DNA from: Lepeophtheirus salmonis
Taxonomy: Eukaryota; Arthropoda; Copepoda; Siphonostomatoida; Caligidae
Length of the DNA stretch: 64,000 nucleotides
Assembly (NCBI RefSeq): GCF_016086655.4
Contig: NC_052136.2
Location: forward strand, 16,368,001 to 16,432,000
Direction: 5' to 3'
This document shows, piece by piece, positions 21,611-32,933 of this stretch. The number at the start of each line of letters is the position of its first letter. Position 1 is the stretch's first letter. Position numbers and translations under genes: made by a program. The notes under the pieces are model-generated. The model did no database searches and was not told the DNA's origin. It saw only the letters and a program-made list of their open reading frames with translations.

Positions 21611-21679
21611 TACATAGCACATTTTCCGAAAAATAAAAGTTATTGTTAAAATTACAAGTTTTACTTCTGCACCATCTAT

Positions 21680-22435
21680 ATATATTCCTTCCCCTATTAT
21701 CTTATATAATATATCAAAATCCAGCAAATTATGTTATAAAACTTGGATCAAAATTATAAGTCAATTAAATTTTGTATAAAATCGAAGAAAACGAAAAATA
21801 GTTTTTGTAATATCAAAAGTACTTTTTTTTCCGCTATGTCACTTGTTAGTAGTTATTTTGTATTTCACGTTTTTCAAAATCAACCAATAAATTGCAATTG
21901 TAATGCCTAATTTTTGAAAATATTACGTAGAAATCCCATATATATAACTACTTTGCTAGAGATTTTGATAAATTGATATTAATTATAAAAGAATAGCCTT
22001 TGTTTACTTTAATAGTAAAAATGAATATAAAAATTTATTTAAAATTACACCCATTAACAATTAGGATAGATATTTGAATTCCGAACAAAATTTCATTATA
22101 AAATCTACCTCAAAATCGACTATTTCTAGTATTTACCTGTACATAAGCAATGTATTAAACTGTATTTAATGAAGTAGAGCTTCAATACAAATTTAAAGCA
22201 CTGTAAAAATACATTCTTGCTCTTATCATTGTCCTGTTTAATTCATTATTATTGTTAATTAAAATAAATTATGTGTTGTATGTCAAAAAAATGATTATAA
22301 GAATTATTTTTTGAGTGTATTTTTAACCCTTGGTATTTTAATCAATGGGTACCTTGTGCCCGTAGTTACTTAGGCGTTGGTATATACAATTGATTACAGT
22401 TATATCAATTGTTATCATAATAGTTTGATTAAAAT
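21680..22435. other. AT-rich stretch without recognised feature
   Basis: Very A/T-rich; only short random open frames. Confidence 0.45.
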
Positions 22436-22439
22436 ATAT

Positions 22440-22760
22440 ATCTTATAATAATTCTGTTATTAGTGTTATGCATATGGAATTTCAAACAGTCGGAGATCAG
22501 TCTGAATATTAGTAAGTAAGTAGACGTTAACAATAGTCAAGCATGTTCCAATGATATTTTTTAGGGGTTTGATGTAATTAAGAGGCTATTTTTAACTGTA
22601 ATAAAACTTCATTTATCGTCTCCTTTTCTATATCTCTGTCCATCTCTCTGATTCTTCATTCTTCTCCTTCTGTATCTTTCTATAAGCCTCCCTCTGTTTT
22701 TCTCTTCTACCTTCATTTTTTGTTTCTATTCCCATCTATTCAGCTCAAAAGGTAGATAAA
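22440..22760 (-). repeat. Repeat family D copy (hAT-like, purine-rich core)
   Basis: On the minus strand it has a purine-rich core of GAGA/GGAAG tracts, then 'cctcttaattacatc', 'aacatgcttgactatt', 'ttccatatgcataacac', matching the copies at 23150, 29054 and 45155. Confidence 0.6.
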
Positions 22761-23149
22761 ATTATACCTTTTTTTAAATACTTATATTTTTGGGATAGAT
22801 ATTTAAATATTATTAACTATAATGTAAAAATGTGTAATGAGATATGTTTTTCATTATAATTCCGTGAAAAAAGATGCAAAAAAATACTACTCTTAGTTAT
22901 ATATAAAAATACTTCAAGTCACTAAGAGTGAAATATTTTTTATTTTAACAATAAATTAATGTGGTCAAACATGATAGTAGAAAAATGTTACAGACAGGAA
23001 GGACATGTGTATGTACAAAAAACATTTAGTAACTACCTAAAATGAGCTTAATATTTTTCAGGGATTTTAAAATGAAGAATGAAAAGATTTATTAAAATAA
23101 AAGTTTGTTTATTTTATTTATGAAATTATTATATTCTAGAATATGGTGC

Positions 23150-23465
23150 ATGTGTTGCAGGACTCATTGGAAACAAAGAATGAAGTTAGAAAAAAAAGAG
23201 AAAGAGATGTAGAAAGAGATTGAGGGAGAAGAGGAGGAGAGAGACAGCGAGAAGGAAAAATATATAGAAATAGAAGGGAAAAGTGGGTTTATTTCGGTCA
23301 GAAGCAGTCTGTTAATTACCTTGAAGGCCCCAAAAACATCATAGAAACATGCTTGGTTATATTATAGCTCTACTTGCAAAAATTTCAGACTGATTTATTC
23401 TACCATTTTGGTTTCCATGTGTGATAACACCAAAAACCTAATTAAAAATTTGTATATATAATCCG
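23150..23465 (+). repeat. Repeat family D copy
   Basis: Purine-rich core (gaaagagatgtagaaagaga and similar), followed by 'ggccccaaaaacatcataga', 'acatgcttggttat', 'ttccatgtgtgataacacc'. It forms an inverted pair with 22440-22760, about 390 bp apart. Confidence 0.6.
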
Positions 23466-23659
23466 TACACAAGTTGTAACGTGTATAAGTAAATTGAAAA
23501 TGTTGTCATTCTCAAAATTAAATAACCATTAAGTGGATAATTTAAAAGTACATCTGATGAGGATGGATAGTTGAGTGATTGAATATTCCATGAATGGTCA
23601 ATAAATCAATAGTGTAAATTTTTCACCATTTTGATGAAAATGTATAGTTTACGGAAGTA

Positions 23660-24290
23660 GTAAAAAGTCCTAACACTACAAGTCTACGTCAAGTCTCAGT
23701 TCAAGTCCATCATTATAATATTGGCTATGGTGAATAAATTAGCTGTTGCCTATATCTGATCCGAAAAAATGGATTTGCACGCTAAGACTCCTGTAAAAGG
23801 TATTCTTAAAACTAATCATATTGTCATGGTTAGTTATAGGTACAAGAAAGAGCCGTCAATCCCTCAGTTCACGCATTAACTCCAGGTCTGTATCTCCTGG
23901 TATCCCACAGGAGACGAATTCACAACCTTATCTACATAATGAGAACTTTTATCTCTTTTCAAGATCCTCAAAATTGTCTGAAAGAGTTTAGATCTCTCTT
24001 AACTTACTCCAAAGATAATATGTAATTCACGTTGCAGCCCTAATTATTAAAAGGTTCCAAAGGTTGAATTTCAACTCTTTCCATTTACGTGATCTCTAAT
24101 TTTGAGATTAAAAAAAAAAATATGATGTGCTGGCAAAATTGTAAATCCTATCCTAATATAGTGCTTATTGTGCTAAGTATTTTTTTTATCAATTAGTTTG
24201 AGTCCAAGTCGAGTCCCGAGTCTTTGTATTGTGAAATAAAGTCGAGTTGTAAGTCTTGAGTCCCAGAATTCCCCACATCTACTAATTGGT
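23660..24290. mobile_element. TIR element with CAAGTC/GACTTG repeats at the ends
   Basis: The left end has 'acaagtctacgtcaagtctc' and 'agttcaagtcc'. The right end has 'gtccaagtcgagtcccgagt' and 'gtcgagttgtaagtcttgag', so AAGTC-type short repeats fill both ends, partly in inverse orientation. No transposase frame. Boundaries approximate. Confidence 0.45.
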
Positions 24291-24492
24291 CGAACGTATT
24301 TTGTGGCACATTATAAAGTTACTCATAAAAAAATAATTAGCTTTGATAGGTCCAAATGAAATAATAACATCAATATATACTTGGTAGTTAAAATAACTGT
24401 AATGAAATAATTCGATATGAGACGTAGAAATTATAACTCTAACAATCTGTTTATGTACAAGTTACAACTTGTACATAAATTGCAACTTGTAT

Positions 24493-24725
24493 CAGGGGCG
24501 TCAACAAGATTATATATGTTATACCTTTATAAATATATATATATATATTTTTAGGGGATTTGGATTAAAAAAATACGAAAATTAAAGCTATTCACAACAA
24601 ATTAGATATTTTGGAAAAAAATTTTAAATTGTAATTTTTCTAGTAAAAAGCCAAAATTCCTTATTTTTTCTTTTGGGAGGGGGGAGGCTACAGCCCCTCT
24701 ATCCCACCTCCTGCAGACGCTCCTG
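24493..24725. mobile_element. CAGGGGCG miniature element (hAT-like)
   Basis: The left end is CAGGGGCGTCAACAAG; the reverse complement of the right is CAGGAGCGTCTGCAGGAGG. The body has a G-rich block, 'gggaggggggaggctacag', and an AT-rich centre with a (TA)n tract at 24530-24552. Related fragments lie at 13570-13712 and 53946-54160. Confidence 0.65.
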
Positions 24726-25339
24726 TGTACACAACATTCTGTTGAATTATGGAAAATGTTCAGAACTTATGATACTCCCTAATAACATCTCAACTTGATC
24801 AATTCATTTCGTTCAAAAGGAGAAGTTTTAATAATGATAGAACATTAATATTTATTGAAATTGCTTGTAGGTAGTACGTGTGAGGGATTAAGTCTTTATA
24901 TCCCTACATTAATAACATGCATTTATCCCTAGGTATATGAAAATATGTTCAATGATCCATAGAGGGGAAAATAACAAATTTACCTATATTGACATAAAAA
25001 AAACAAATACAGGACTTATCACAAAAGAATTTTAATTTACTTTTTCTTTTAATGCTTTACTTTTTTCGTACGACCGAATCAAATTAGTAAACAAAAGGCT
25101 TTCTCATTCTTCCTGAGCATTAAATGCAATTTATAATTTTAAGTGAAGAAGCGTAGAATACTTTGCATTATTATTATTATTTAATGAATTATGATTCAAA
25201 GACATGATATAAGTGACTTTGTGCCATATTAAATCATTATTTATGCATCCCATAAACTATGGATAAAATATTCACTATTAAATTAGATCAAATTCTCATT
25301 AAGTTACGAAACTTTTTTCAAATAACATCAAGTGTTGTC

Positions 25340-25470
25340 ACTGACGTCAGAAATTGTCTCATAATTGTAGGTGATACACATCTTGAGGAGTTCAGAGATG
25401 ATCTTTCTACAAGGTAAAGAGACCAACCTCCACTTGGATACTGATTTAACTTCATCTAATGACTTTAAAT
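25340..25470 (-). CDS. Weak candidate exon (minus strand)
   Basis: The minus-strand frame reads EVKSVSKWRLVSLPCRK, then IISELLKMCITYNYETISDV, with codon use unlike the surrounding AT-rich sequence. It runs to a TGA at 25328-25330. A possible acceptor (AAAGTCATTAG) and donor (GACGTCA|GTGACA) would give phase 1 on both sides, compatible with chain 2. Splice signals are weak and a family-B repeat lies next to it, so this is tentative. Confidence 0.25.
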
Positions 25471-25479
25471 ATATATACA

Positions 25480-25650
25480 ATGCAAAAGACTTAACATTTG
25501 CACTGTATAAAGTCCCCATGATGTATATCATAGATATATTTTGATCTAAGAAATAATAATATAATCGTATTAATGAGCTATTGTCCGTGTGTGCATAGAG
25601 TATCGAACGTGTACACTCGAGCAGAAGGTGTGTTGACAAAGTAAAAAGGT
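25480..25650 (+). repeat. Repeat family B fragment
   Basis: Contains 'atatattttgatctaagaaa' with its usual neighbours, as at 12190. Confidence 0.5.
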
Positions 25651-25689
25651 TTGCAATGTACATTTGGAATGCTCGATTTTCTCTTTTTT

Positions 25690-25975
25690 TACAACACTTG
25701 CCACGAACATATATTTACTATTTTAGATATATAATATGTTTAGTTTGTTTGTGAGAGGCATAAATGTTAGAAATATTTAGGGTGTTTGGCAATTTTTTGC
25801 TATTGAAAAACATGGATGAAGAATTAGCATCAAATTTTGCGTAAAAAATGAAATTAAGTTCTCCAAAACACTTGAAATGTTGACATTGGTATGTATATAA
25901 TGAAACTATTTTGAGTAAAAAAGTAAAAATAATAAATAAAAGTGCTAAAAACTCTTCCAAGAGAACTGCTATGTT
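25690..25975 (+). pseudogene. Mariner transposase N-terminal remnant
   Basis: The frame ISIKFCVKNEIKFSKTLEML matches the helix-turn-helix start of mariner transposases. It is closely similar, upstream leader included, to the start of the copy at 32934-33789. The catalytic region is absent. One stop lies shortly after the conserved part. Confidence 0.65.
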
Positions 25976-26119
25976 TGTTTTTGTTAGTCAGCACTTGAGA
26001 GACTAAAATATTAATCAGTCATCTAATCATTAGAGTTTAGTTGTTTCTAATGGAATCAATCACAGGCAAAGAAAGTAGAAGCAAAACAACGGCAATTAAT
26101 TAAGATCATGGAAATATGC

Positions 26120-26370
26120 ATAGGCATCTAATGCCCTCGCCAAAAGACCTAAACACCGCAAATTCGTGACAGTTAAAATAAAATTTACAGCCCCCAACAA
26201 TGAAGACACCCCCGCCAAATGTAAAGAAAAAATAGCAAAATCCACAGTGGCCCCAGAGTGAAACACTCCCGAGGATAAAAGAGGATAAACAGTTCAACCG
26301 GTTCCTGCACCACTCCCCACTAAAGCTCTATTGAAAGTGAACTTAAAGGAGGCGTTAAAAACAAATTAGT
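26120..26370 (+). pseudogene. Unknown coding remnant, Lys/Pro-rich
   Basis: One plus-strand frame reads ALAKRPKHRKFVTVKIKFTA, then PNNEDTPAKCKEKIAKSTVA, a TGA, NTPEDKRG, a TAA, and VQPVPAPLPTKALLKVNL. The frame is kept across both stops, and base composition is much less AT-rich than the flanks. This looks like a gene or retroelement protein that has decayed by point mutation only. No family recognised. Confidence 0.4.
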
Positions 26371-26394
26371 ATAGGGAAAATGGTTGTTACATGT

Positions 26395-26680
26395 GCTATT
26401 TTTTTTTTCATTATTTAGTCGGTTGTCGTGGTGTTAGCATTATTGCCCATCTTTGCTGTAAATTGTTTAAAAATGCATAATAAAAAAAATGTATATGAAT
26501 TCAAATATAATTACAATATATTCCCTTCAATAATCTTATTTAAAATAAAGAAGGTTCTTCTCTTTATGGTAGTAATTCATTCTATCCCCCAAAAAATCAT
26601 ATAAAATGTAGCAAATATTCACAAGGATCTAAATTCAAGTTACCATATGTCTCGTTCTTCCCTTCTCCTCGTGTTTTTTT
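26395..26680 (+). repeat. Repeat family C copy
   Basis: Contains 'catctttgctgtaaattg', 'aaaatgcataataaaa', 'aatataattacaatatattc' and 'aattcattctatcccccaaa', shared with 39715-40030 and 47375-47640. Confidence 0.6.
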
Positions 26681-26885
26681 ATATTACAAACTAATCAACT
26701 ATACTCATCATATATATATTTTTTCTCAAACTCTTATAAATATTCTTTCATTCCTGAGGAGAGAACACATCGTATGAATTGATATAAACATTAAGTATTT
26801 ACGTCTGAGTGGGCTCATGAAAAGAGATGATGAAACACTGATGATTTCTAGGGGTATGCTATTCAATCAATTTTTTTTAAATTTA
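26680..26885 (+). repeat. Repeat family B copy directly after family C
   Basis: Shares 'cattcctgaggagagaacac', 'tgagtgggctcatgaaaaga' with the other B copies. The C-then-B order suggests one longer composite repeat. Confidence 0.55.
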
Positions 26886-26889
26886 AGTC

Positions 26890-29050
26890 AACAGCGAATT
26901 AATGCGGGCAAATGGTTTTTAGACGTATAAAACTTGGTTGTTTAGGCCCTTAAGAAAGAAATCGACAGTCGTTAAAATTAGCCAATAGCCAACAGTGCTT
27001 GTTATTTTTTTCCTACAACCCCTATAAAAATATATTAGCCCCGAAACAACATATTCATACTGTATCATTTTTACAGGACTAGTATTAATGTACTTTTGGT
27101 TAAAAATAAGTTAAAGTTTATTGGGGACTGGGGCTTGTAATTTGTCAAGAATTTATCAATGCTTATATAATTTCTTAATAATTTATAGCATTTTTGCAAA
27201 ATAAAAACTTATTTGTAAGTAGAGATAATTTGCTATAGGAATTAAATGAATGTATTTTTTTAGCACATCAATACATTAGACTCATTCATTTTGGAAATAA
27301 ATATCTTTGAGTTAATTTCCAATGCACAATTTTTTTAACATGATTTTATAGGAATAACACTTTCAATGCGTATGATATGTATTGCATAAAAACTAAATAT
27401 ATGTGAAATACTCTTTAAATTGACCTCAAAATATTTTGCTGGATACATACGTTAGTCAAAATACCTAATAAATCTTTCATACTCTTGAAATTTCCATATA
27501 TATCATTTCTCTTTATTGAGAAGTATAATTCAAATATATATTTGTGAAAAAAATATATACAAAATTATGAAATTCATAAATATCATAAAAGTACTTTATT
27601 TATTACTTGAATTTTTTCGAATATTTTTATTTATCTTAAAATATTTTTAACTCTTATAGATTCTTTATAAAAGTTTTTGACAACACATTGTTGAATAATG
27701 CCTATTGTAAAAAAATAGTATATTTTCCTGCCTTTGTGTTCTTAATACAATAATCTGATAAAATATTTATACAACACAAACATATTACTTATATGAACAA
27801 AAAACGAATCCAATCTTTTTAATAAAAAAACAAAACAAAAGCATTTAAAGTAATAATTAAGGCCTTTGTATTATTGACGTATGATTAAATCAATTTATAT
27901 TTTTTCGTCATTTATTAAATTATTTGATACAATGATCAAAAGAAGTTCTATTTCCATAAGGAAAGAAAAAGGTGATACACTTATTAATGAAGACAAAAAA
28001 GAAAAGTTATTTAAAGTAATTTAAAAAAAAATCAATTTTGAATCTTTTAACAGATATAGGAATTAATTTTATTAATAAAATCATAGTTTATAATTGTTTC
28101 AATTCACAACATCGACTATATATGTATAGGGTGCTAATTCTGGTAGGACTTTGAATATGGCAAAGTATAAAGTTCCATCTTAGTTAGTTTCTAGTAGAAT
28201 TATTGAATTTCACAATTATTTAATTAACTTTTCGGGTGAAACTGCTAATTTCTTTTAACAAAATTTGAATTTAATGATAAAATAGATTTAAAAAAACGTT
28301 TCCTTTCAACCAAAATTCTTATGTCATAATCATGAATTTAAAAATGGAAGATCTTGTTGTATAAATCTTATTTATGAAAAATTACAAAATTTAATCGTCA
28401 AAGGTTTTTAATAGTCTTTAAAAACGTTACACTAAATTGCTGTTCCCTTTCTCAACAAAGTATTTCTTTATGGCATCCATTTTCTTACGCAATACTCTAA
28501 GAAAGATACAATATTAATATTGTAAATTTTTTTGGCAATGAAATGTTAAAAAAAAAAAAAAAAGTCAAGAAACAATTCGAAATATTTTTTTCGCAGGAAA
28601 ATTTAATAGATTTAATATGGATTTAATTGAATGTAAACATGAATGCTTATTTTGTTTTGTTTTGTTTTCCGACAATAAGTTCAAAGGGACGTATTTTGAC
28701 TATAAGGTTTTTTTTTTTTTGTGGGGATAATTTATGGCACTTTCAATAACGTTTACATTTTTCTGTCTAATTCTTATATATCATGTAATTTTGTCAAAAC
28801 GAGGTCGTCATCAAAATTAATAAAATACGGACTACAAATTAAAACTAGAACGGGCTTTTGGTAGAGTGCAAACCTTCGCCTATGGTCATTTTGTCTAAAT
28901 TTGATTTCTTGTTATATGAAACATCCTTATTCTATTTACATAATGAGACCAATGCACCTTAATTTGTTCCAAAGTTATGGTAGATTATGCATTTTCAATT
29001 AACTTTTTGTGTTACCTTGGCTTCTCAAAATTTAATGACCTCTAATTATG
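26890..29050. other. Long AT-rich stretch without recognised gene
   Basis: No coding segment or element ends recognised. A slightly less AT-rich patch at 28800-28990 (around 'gggcttttggtagagtgc') is unexplained. Confidence 0.4.
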
Positions 29051-29053
29051 ATC

Positions 29054-29557
29054 CAGGGGCGCCGCTAAGTTTCATCATTTGCTTATTCTCTAAAAATCAT
29101 CAACATCGTTATATAATTACTTATATAAATAGGTTTATTTAATATATATACTAGCAGAGGCTGAATAGGAAGGAATAGAAAGAAAGAATGAAGGTAGAAA
29201 AAGGAGGTAGAGAGAGATCTAGAAAGATACAGAGGCAGAAGAGAAGAAGGAAGATACATAGAGAAGGAGAGATATATAGAAAGAGAGAAGGAGATAAATA
29301 TAGCAAGAGAGAAGGAAAATGATGTCTTATATAAGTTAAAAACAGGCTCTTAATGGCATCGGAGGCTCTAAAAAATATTATAAGAACATGTTTGGTCATT
29401 TTATACGTCTACTTGCTAAATTTTAGAATGATCTGTTCGATTATTATAGATTCCATATGTGGTAACACCAAAACAAACTTATAAATATATATAAGATATG
29501 ATAATTTTTTTTTGATGGCGGCTTCAGATACTTTTAGAGGGGTTCACCACGCCACTG
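29054..29557 (+). mobile_element. Complete hAT-like element of family D
   Basis: The left end is CAGGGGCGCCGCTAAG; the reverse complement of the right is CAGTGGCGTGGTGAACC, the typical hAT terminus. Flanking 8-mers TTATGATC (29046-29053) and CTGTGATC (29558-29565) agree at six of eight positions, consistent with an aged 8-bp target duplication. The core is the purine-rich GAGA/GGAAG tract of family D. The long minus-strand open frame here is only the pyrimidine complement of that tract. Confidence 0.65.
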
Positions 29558-29559
29558 CT

Positions 29560-31150
29560 GTGATCATACATATAATCTTTTATCAATGGACCATTTACAG
29601 ACGTTTTAAACCAACTCAATTATAAAGATACGGTTCAAAAATTGTAATATAATGGATGCATAAATATTCATCTACCAAAAAACTATATTGCATCTTGAAT
29701 AAAGTACCGAAGAAGATTTTAAATTATATGTTGCTTAAAACTCATTCATGAAATTATATTTTGTTCTGTTTTTCTCCCCTTTTTTAGATTTAATCAAATT
29801 GGCGATTTATTTAGATACTTGACCAAGAACATAGGGAAACCATTTCCGTTGAAACCAGCTCAGATACTTTAGATTTTTAAGTTAAAGAGGAAACATAATT
29901 TTGATAGTAAATTATGAATCATTTTAATGTATAAACTACCTCAAATCAAGTAATGGCAGCAAAAAAAGCTGTTTAAAATCTTCATAGTTTTTTTTCAGTC
30001 TCAAACGGCATCCCTAGAGTTATTTGATCTACAAAAGGGGTTAATTAAATATATAAATACCTACTTTTTCATTCTTAATTTAATAAACATTTTTGTCATT
30101 TCTAAAAAAATTAAATGATTAAAAAAAATCTTGTAGATATTTGTAGGATTTATTGCACAAAATTGGCAAATTTTGTTTTATCAGATTATCAAAAACACAA
30201 TTATGTACTAATTAATACCAATGAGTTATATAAGTAGGTTTTCTTTATAAAAGTCCATGGAACTCTTTCAACTTAGTCAAACTTCTAAAATAATTGAATT
30301 ATTTATCTTAATGATACATGTCATCTCTGTAAATGTATGCATGAGGATTGAAGAAAACATTCATGTAAATTCATTGATATATATGAATGAAATCACACAT
30401 CAAAGGGAAGTTGAATCTATATTTTTTGAGAGTTATAGTACCTAAGTATCTACGTCAAGAAATCTATTGGTCAGTTATAATATGACAAAGTAAATAATGA
30501 TATTGATATTAGAATATAAATATCAGCATCCTATATTATTATCTCTTCATTTGTCCCTTTGAAGTCTAAAGTTCATTTAGTATAACTTACATTTTTAATG
30601 AGTTTGATATTAATTATTTAAGATATTTATAAGGAAATTCGGAAAAAATATCCTGAAAAAGATCACACATGTTATTTAAAAACTCTCAAATGAAGTAATG
30701 GTAAAATAAAAGTTTCAAAATATGCGTGAGCTGGTCAAATAGGCATATGCAAGATCTTTTTATTCCTTATCAAATAAACTACACACAAAAGTGATATATA
30801 TATAAAATATTTTGTGTTTGAACTGTCTTTGAGCAAAATAGTCGATTAGATATTGATATTTGTCAATTAAATTGGCTTTTTTGCCCACAATAAGCAAATG
30901 AAATCTACTAAAATTTTGAAAAATAAGCACCCAAATATCAAAACTAAACAATTTGCAATTAAAGAAAAATACAGTTTTAAAAGGATAGTTTAAAGTAATT
31001 AGTGTTCTTTCTGATTTATTATAATTTATTCCTATATTTTGCTAAATCTTATCAACGAATCAAGATTTTAGAAATTAATTTTTGCCTTTAATCAGCATTG
31101 CTAGTTTAAAGCATCCAATAAGACAGTTCAACCTCCACATTAGTAGTCAG
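29560..31150. other. AT-rich stretch without recognised gene
   Basis: Only short AT-biased open frames; no element ends seen. Confidence 0.4.
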
Positions 31151-31154
31151 AGCA

Positions 31155-31300
31155 AATTAGAAGTTGGCTTGATATTCAAAGTCTTGTTGGAGGGAGGTAT
31201 CTCACTATCATCACCACTACTGATATTACGTCCAACCTTTTGCACTAATAGAATATCAGGATTTCGCAATTTGGTCGCAAAAGTGTTTCTCCCTTTGCAA
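31155..31300 (-). CDS. Weak candidate exon or coding remnant (minus strand)
   Basis: The minus-strand frame reads ESCKGRNTFATKLRNPDILL, VQKVGRNISSGDDSEIPPSN, KTLNIKPTSNLL and then TGA. Codon use is coding-like. A donor inside (GGAC|GTAATA) after VQKVG would leave phase 1, which fits the 16203-16356 exon. The opposite strand is also open here, so the evidence is equivocal. It could be a fragment of an unrecognised transposon protein. Confidence 0.28.
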
Positions 31301-31894
31301 GATTCATGAGAAATTATTCAACGGATAATTTTGCGCCAAATTTTTCCTTTCTCTTATTGACTATTGTCAGAATCTATTTGCCTCACATTCCGATCAGTTA
31401 GTCATAACGTTGATTGCATAATATACATATTTTTACCTCCAAAAAGAAACCCTAATCAAGGAGGGTTTTTGCAAGTGGATTTTCCCTCAAAAAATATCAT
31501 CAAAGAATCATCAAAAACTGTTGTGTAGTCTAACTACAACCCATTTTTTTCTATCAATTTCATACCACTTATGAAAATAAGCAATTTTTACACACACAAT
31601 AAAAAAAAACAAGAAAATTGGCAGTTTTTCCCCATGAAGGTGAAGAATGTTTTGAGCGAATGAACAATCGCTCACAAATTATATGAATATAAATGAGTTT
31701 TTTCTCAATGGACAGTTTTTAATCTTCAAAATCTTAAGAGCACATGACGAGATCTGCAAATTATTAACATTTTCTTGCATCTAATTTTTTTGTAGTTGTC
31801 AAACACAGCAAATTTTTACATTCCAAAGCTGTTATCATCATTCCTTAATTCTTAGGAAGATAATATATAAGTATAAAGTGTGTGTGATTATGAA

Positions 31895-32150
31895 CCTAAC
31901 TCTAAGAATTTGTTGGGAGGTATGCATAAGTGTAAGTATTTGTAGGACTCAGAGAAGAATTGAGGATCGATCGGCAACAGAGTAATTCTTCCCTATTCTC
32001 TTTATAGACACGGAATGAAATTTGTATTTACTTATTTCCTTTCACAGTTAATCTAGGTGAGCGTCATAACAGCTATGCTTCCCTATTCACAAACATTCTT
32101 CAAATTGTCAAATACATTATTTGGTTTCTTTTAAAAAATACCGGTAGTGC
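31895..32150 (-). repeat. Repeat family A copy
   Basis: Minus-strand match to family A: 'aagaatgtttgtgaatag', 'agctgttatgacgctcacc' and the upstream block 'ttctaagcactaccggta', which also precedes the copy at 59085. Confidence 0.6.
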
Positions 32151-32933
32151 TTAGAACTTAGAAAATGATTCCTAATTTTACATTTAAGTGCGGGTCCTGC
32201 TCTTCAATACTTTTCTCAAACCTATTACTTTCAAATAGTTAGTAGCAACAGTTTAAAAAAAAGATATTAATTGGTTAAATATACTTGTATCTTCAAGGAA
32301 AATGTATATTAAGGATATTTGTAATTGACATTTCTTTTTTTAGCCATGAATTAAAGTGGTACAAAGATATATTAATGAACATACGAATAGACATGACTCT
32401 AGATGAACGTCCTTAATCCTAAACACAACTTACAGCTCACATAATAACTTGTGTGATAACAAAAGCACAAAGTAAATATATTGAAAATTGCAATGATTGC
32501 TTGCATCTTAGGAATGTTTCTTTTAAAAAAACTAATTAAAACATTAAGAAAAAAAAAAAAAAATCGGGAAAAAATGGAAATGTTTAAGCTCTCATAACTT
32601 TGATTAACTGCAAATATTGTTATCCATTTAACAATAACGAGTTTTACCTTGTTATGAGCAATACATGGTCAAAATTTGTGTAGTGAGGATAAGATAAAAG
32701 AGTTTCTATAATATTAGAAAGTAATAAAAGTACTTAAAAAAGTTGCATGTAAAAAAAAACGATAATAATATTTATGAGTAAAGTTTTGTAGTGCCTAACA
32801 AAATAAATAATTAGTTTGAAAGTACTCATGATTGATTCTCCTCTTTATGGCAGATTTAGAGTTGTGGTGTTTCAACATAAAAACAATCTTAAGCAAAGAT
32901 CAAGAAAATGAATAAATTCTCATTTTTTTCTCA

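Larger units (their letters stand above)
19856..21678 (+). mobile_element. Old Tc1-like element containing a nested mariner
   Basis: The left end is CAGGGTGTGGAACCAAAAC (from 19858). The reverse complement of the right end, near 21678, contains GGTGCAGAAGTAAAACTTG, and TA lies outside both. Subtracting the nested mariner (20414-21610 plus one TA) leaves about 624 bp, so the host had already lost its catalytic core. Confidence 0.6.

Noticed and set aside
26106..26297. 63-codon minus-strand frame
   Set aside because: Antisense to the more convincing Lys/Pro-rich plus-strand remnant.
29151..29399. 82-codon minus-strand open frame rich in Leu/Ser/Phe
   Set aside because: It is the pyrimidine complement of the purine-rich core of a family-D element; similar frames at 45081-45322 have the same cause.
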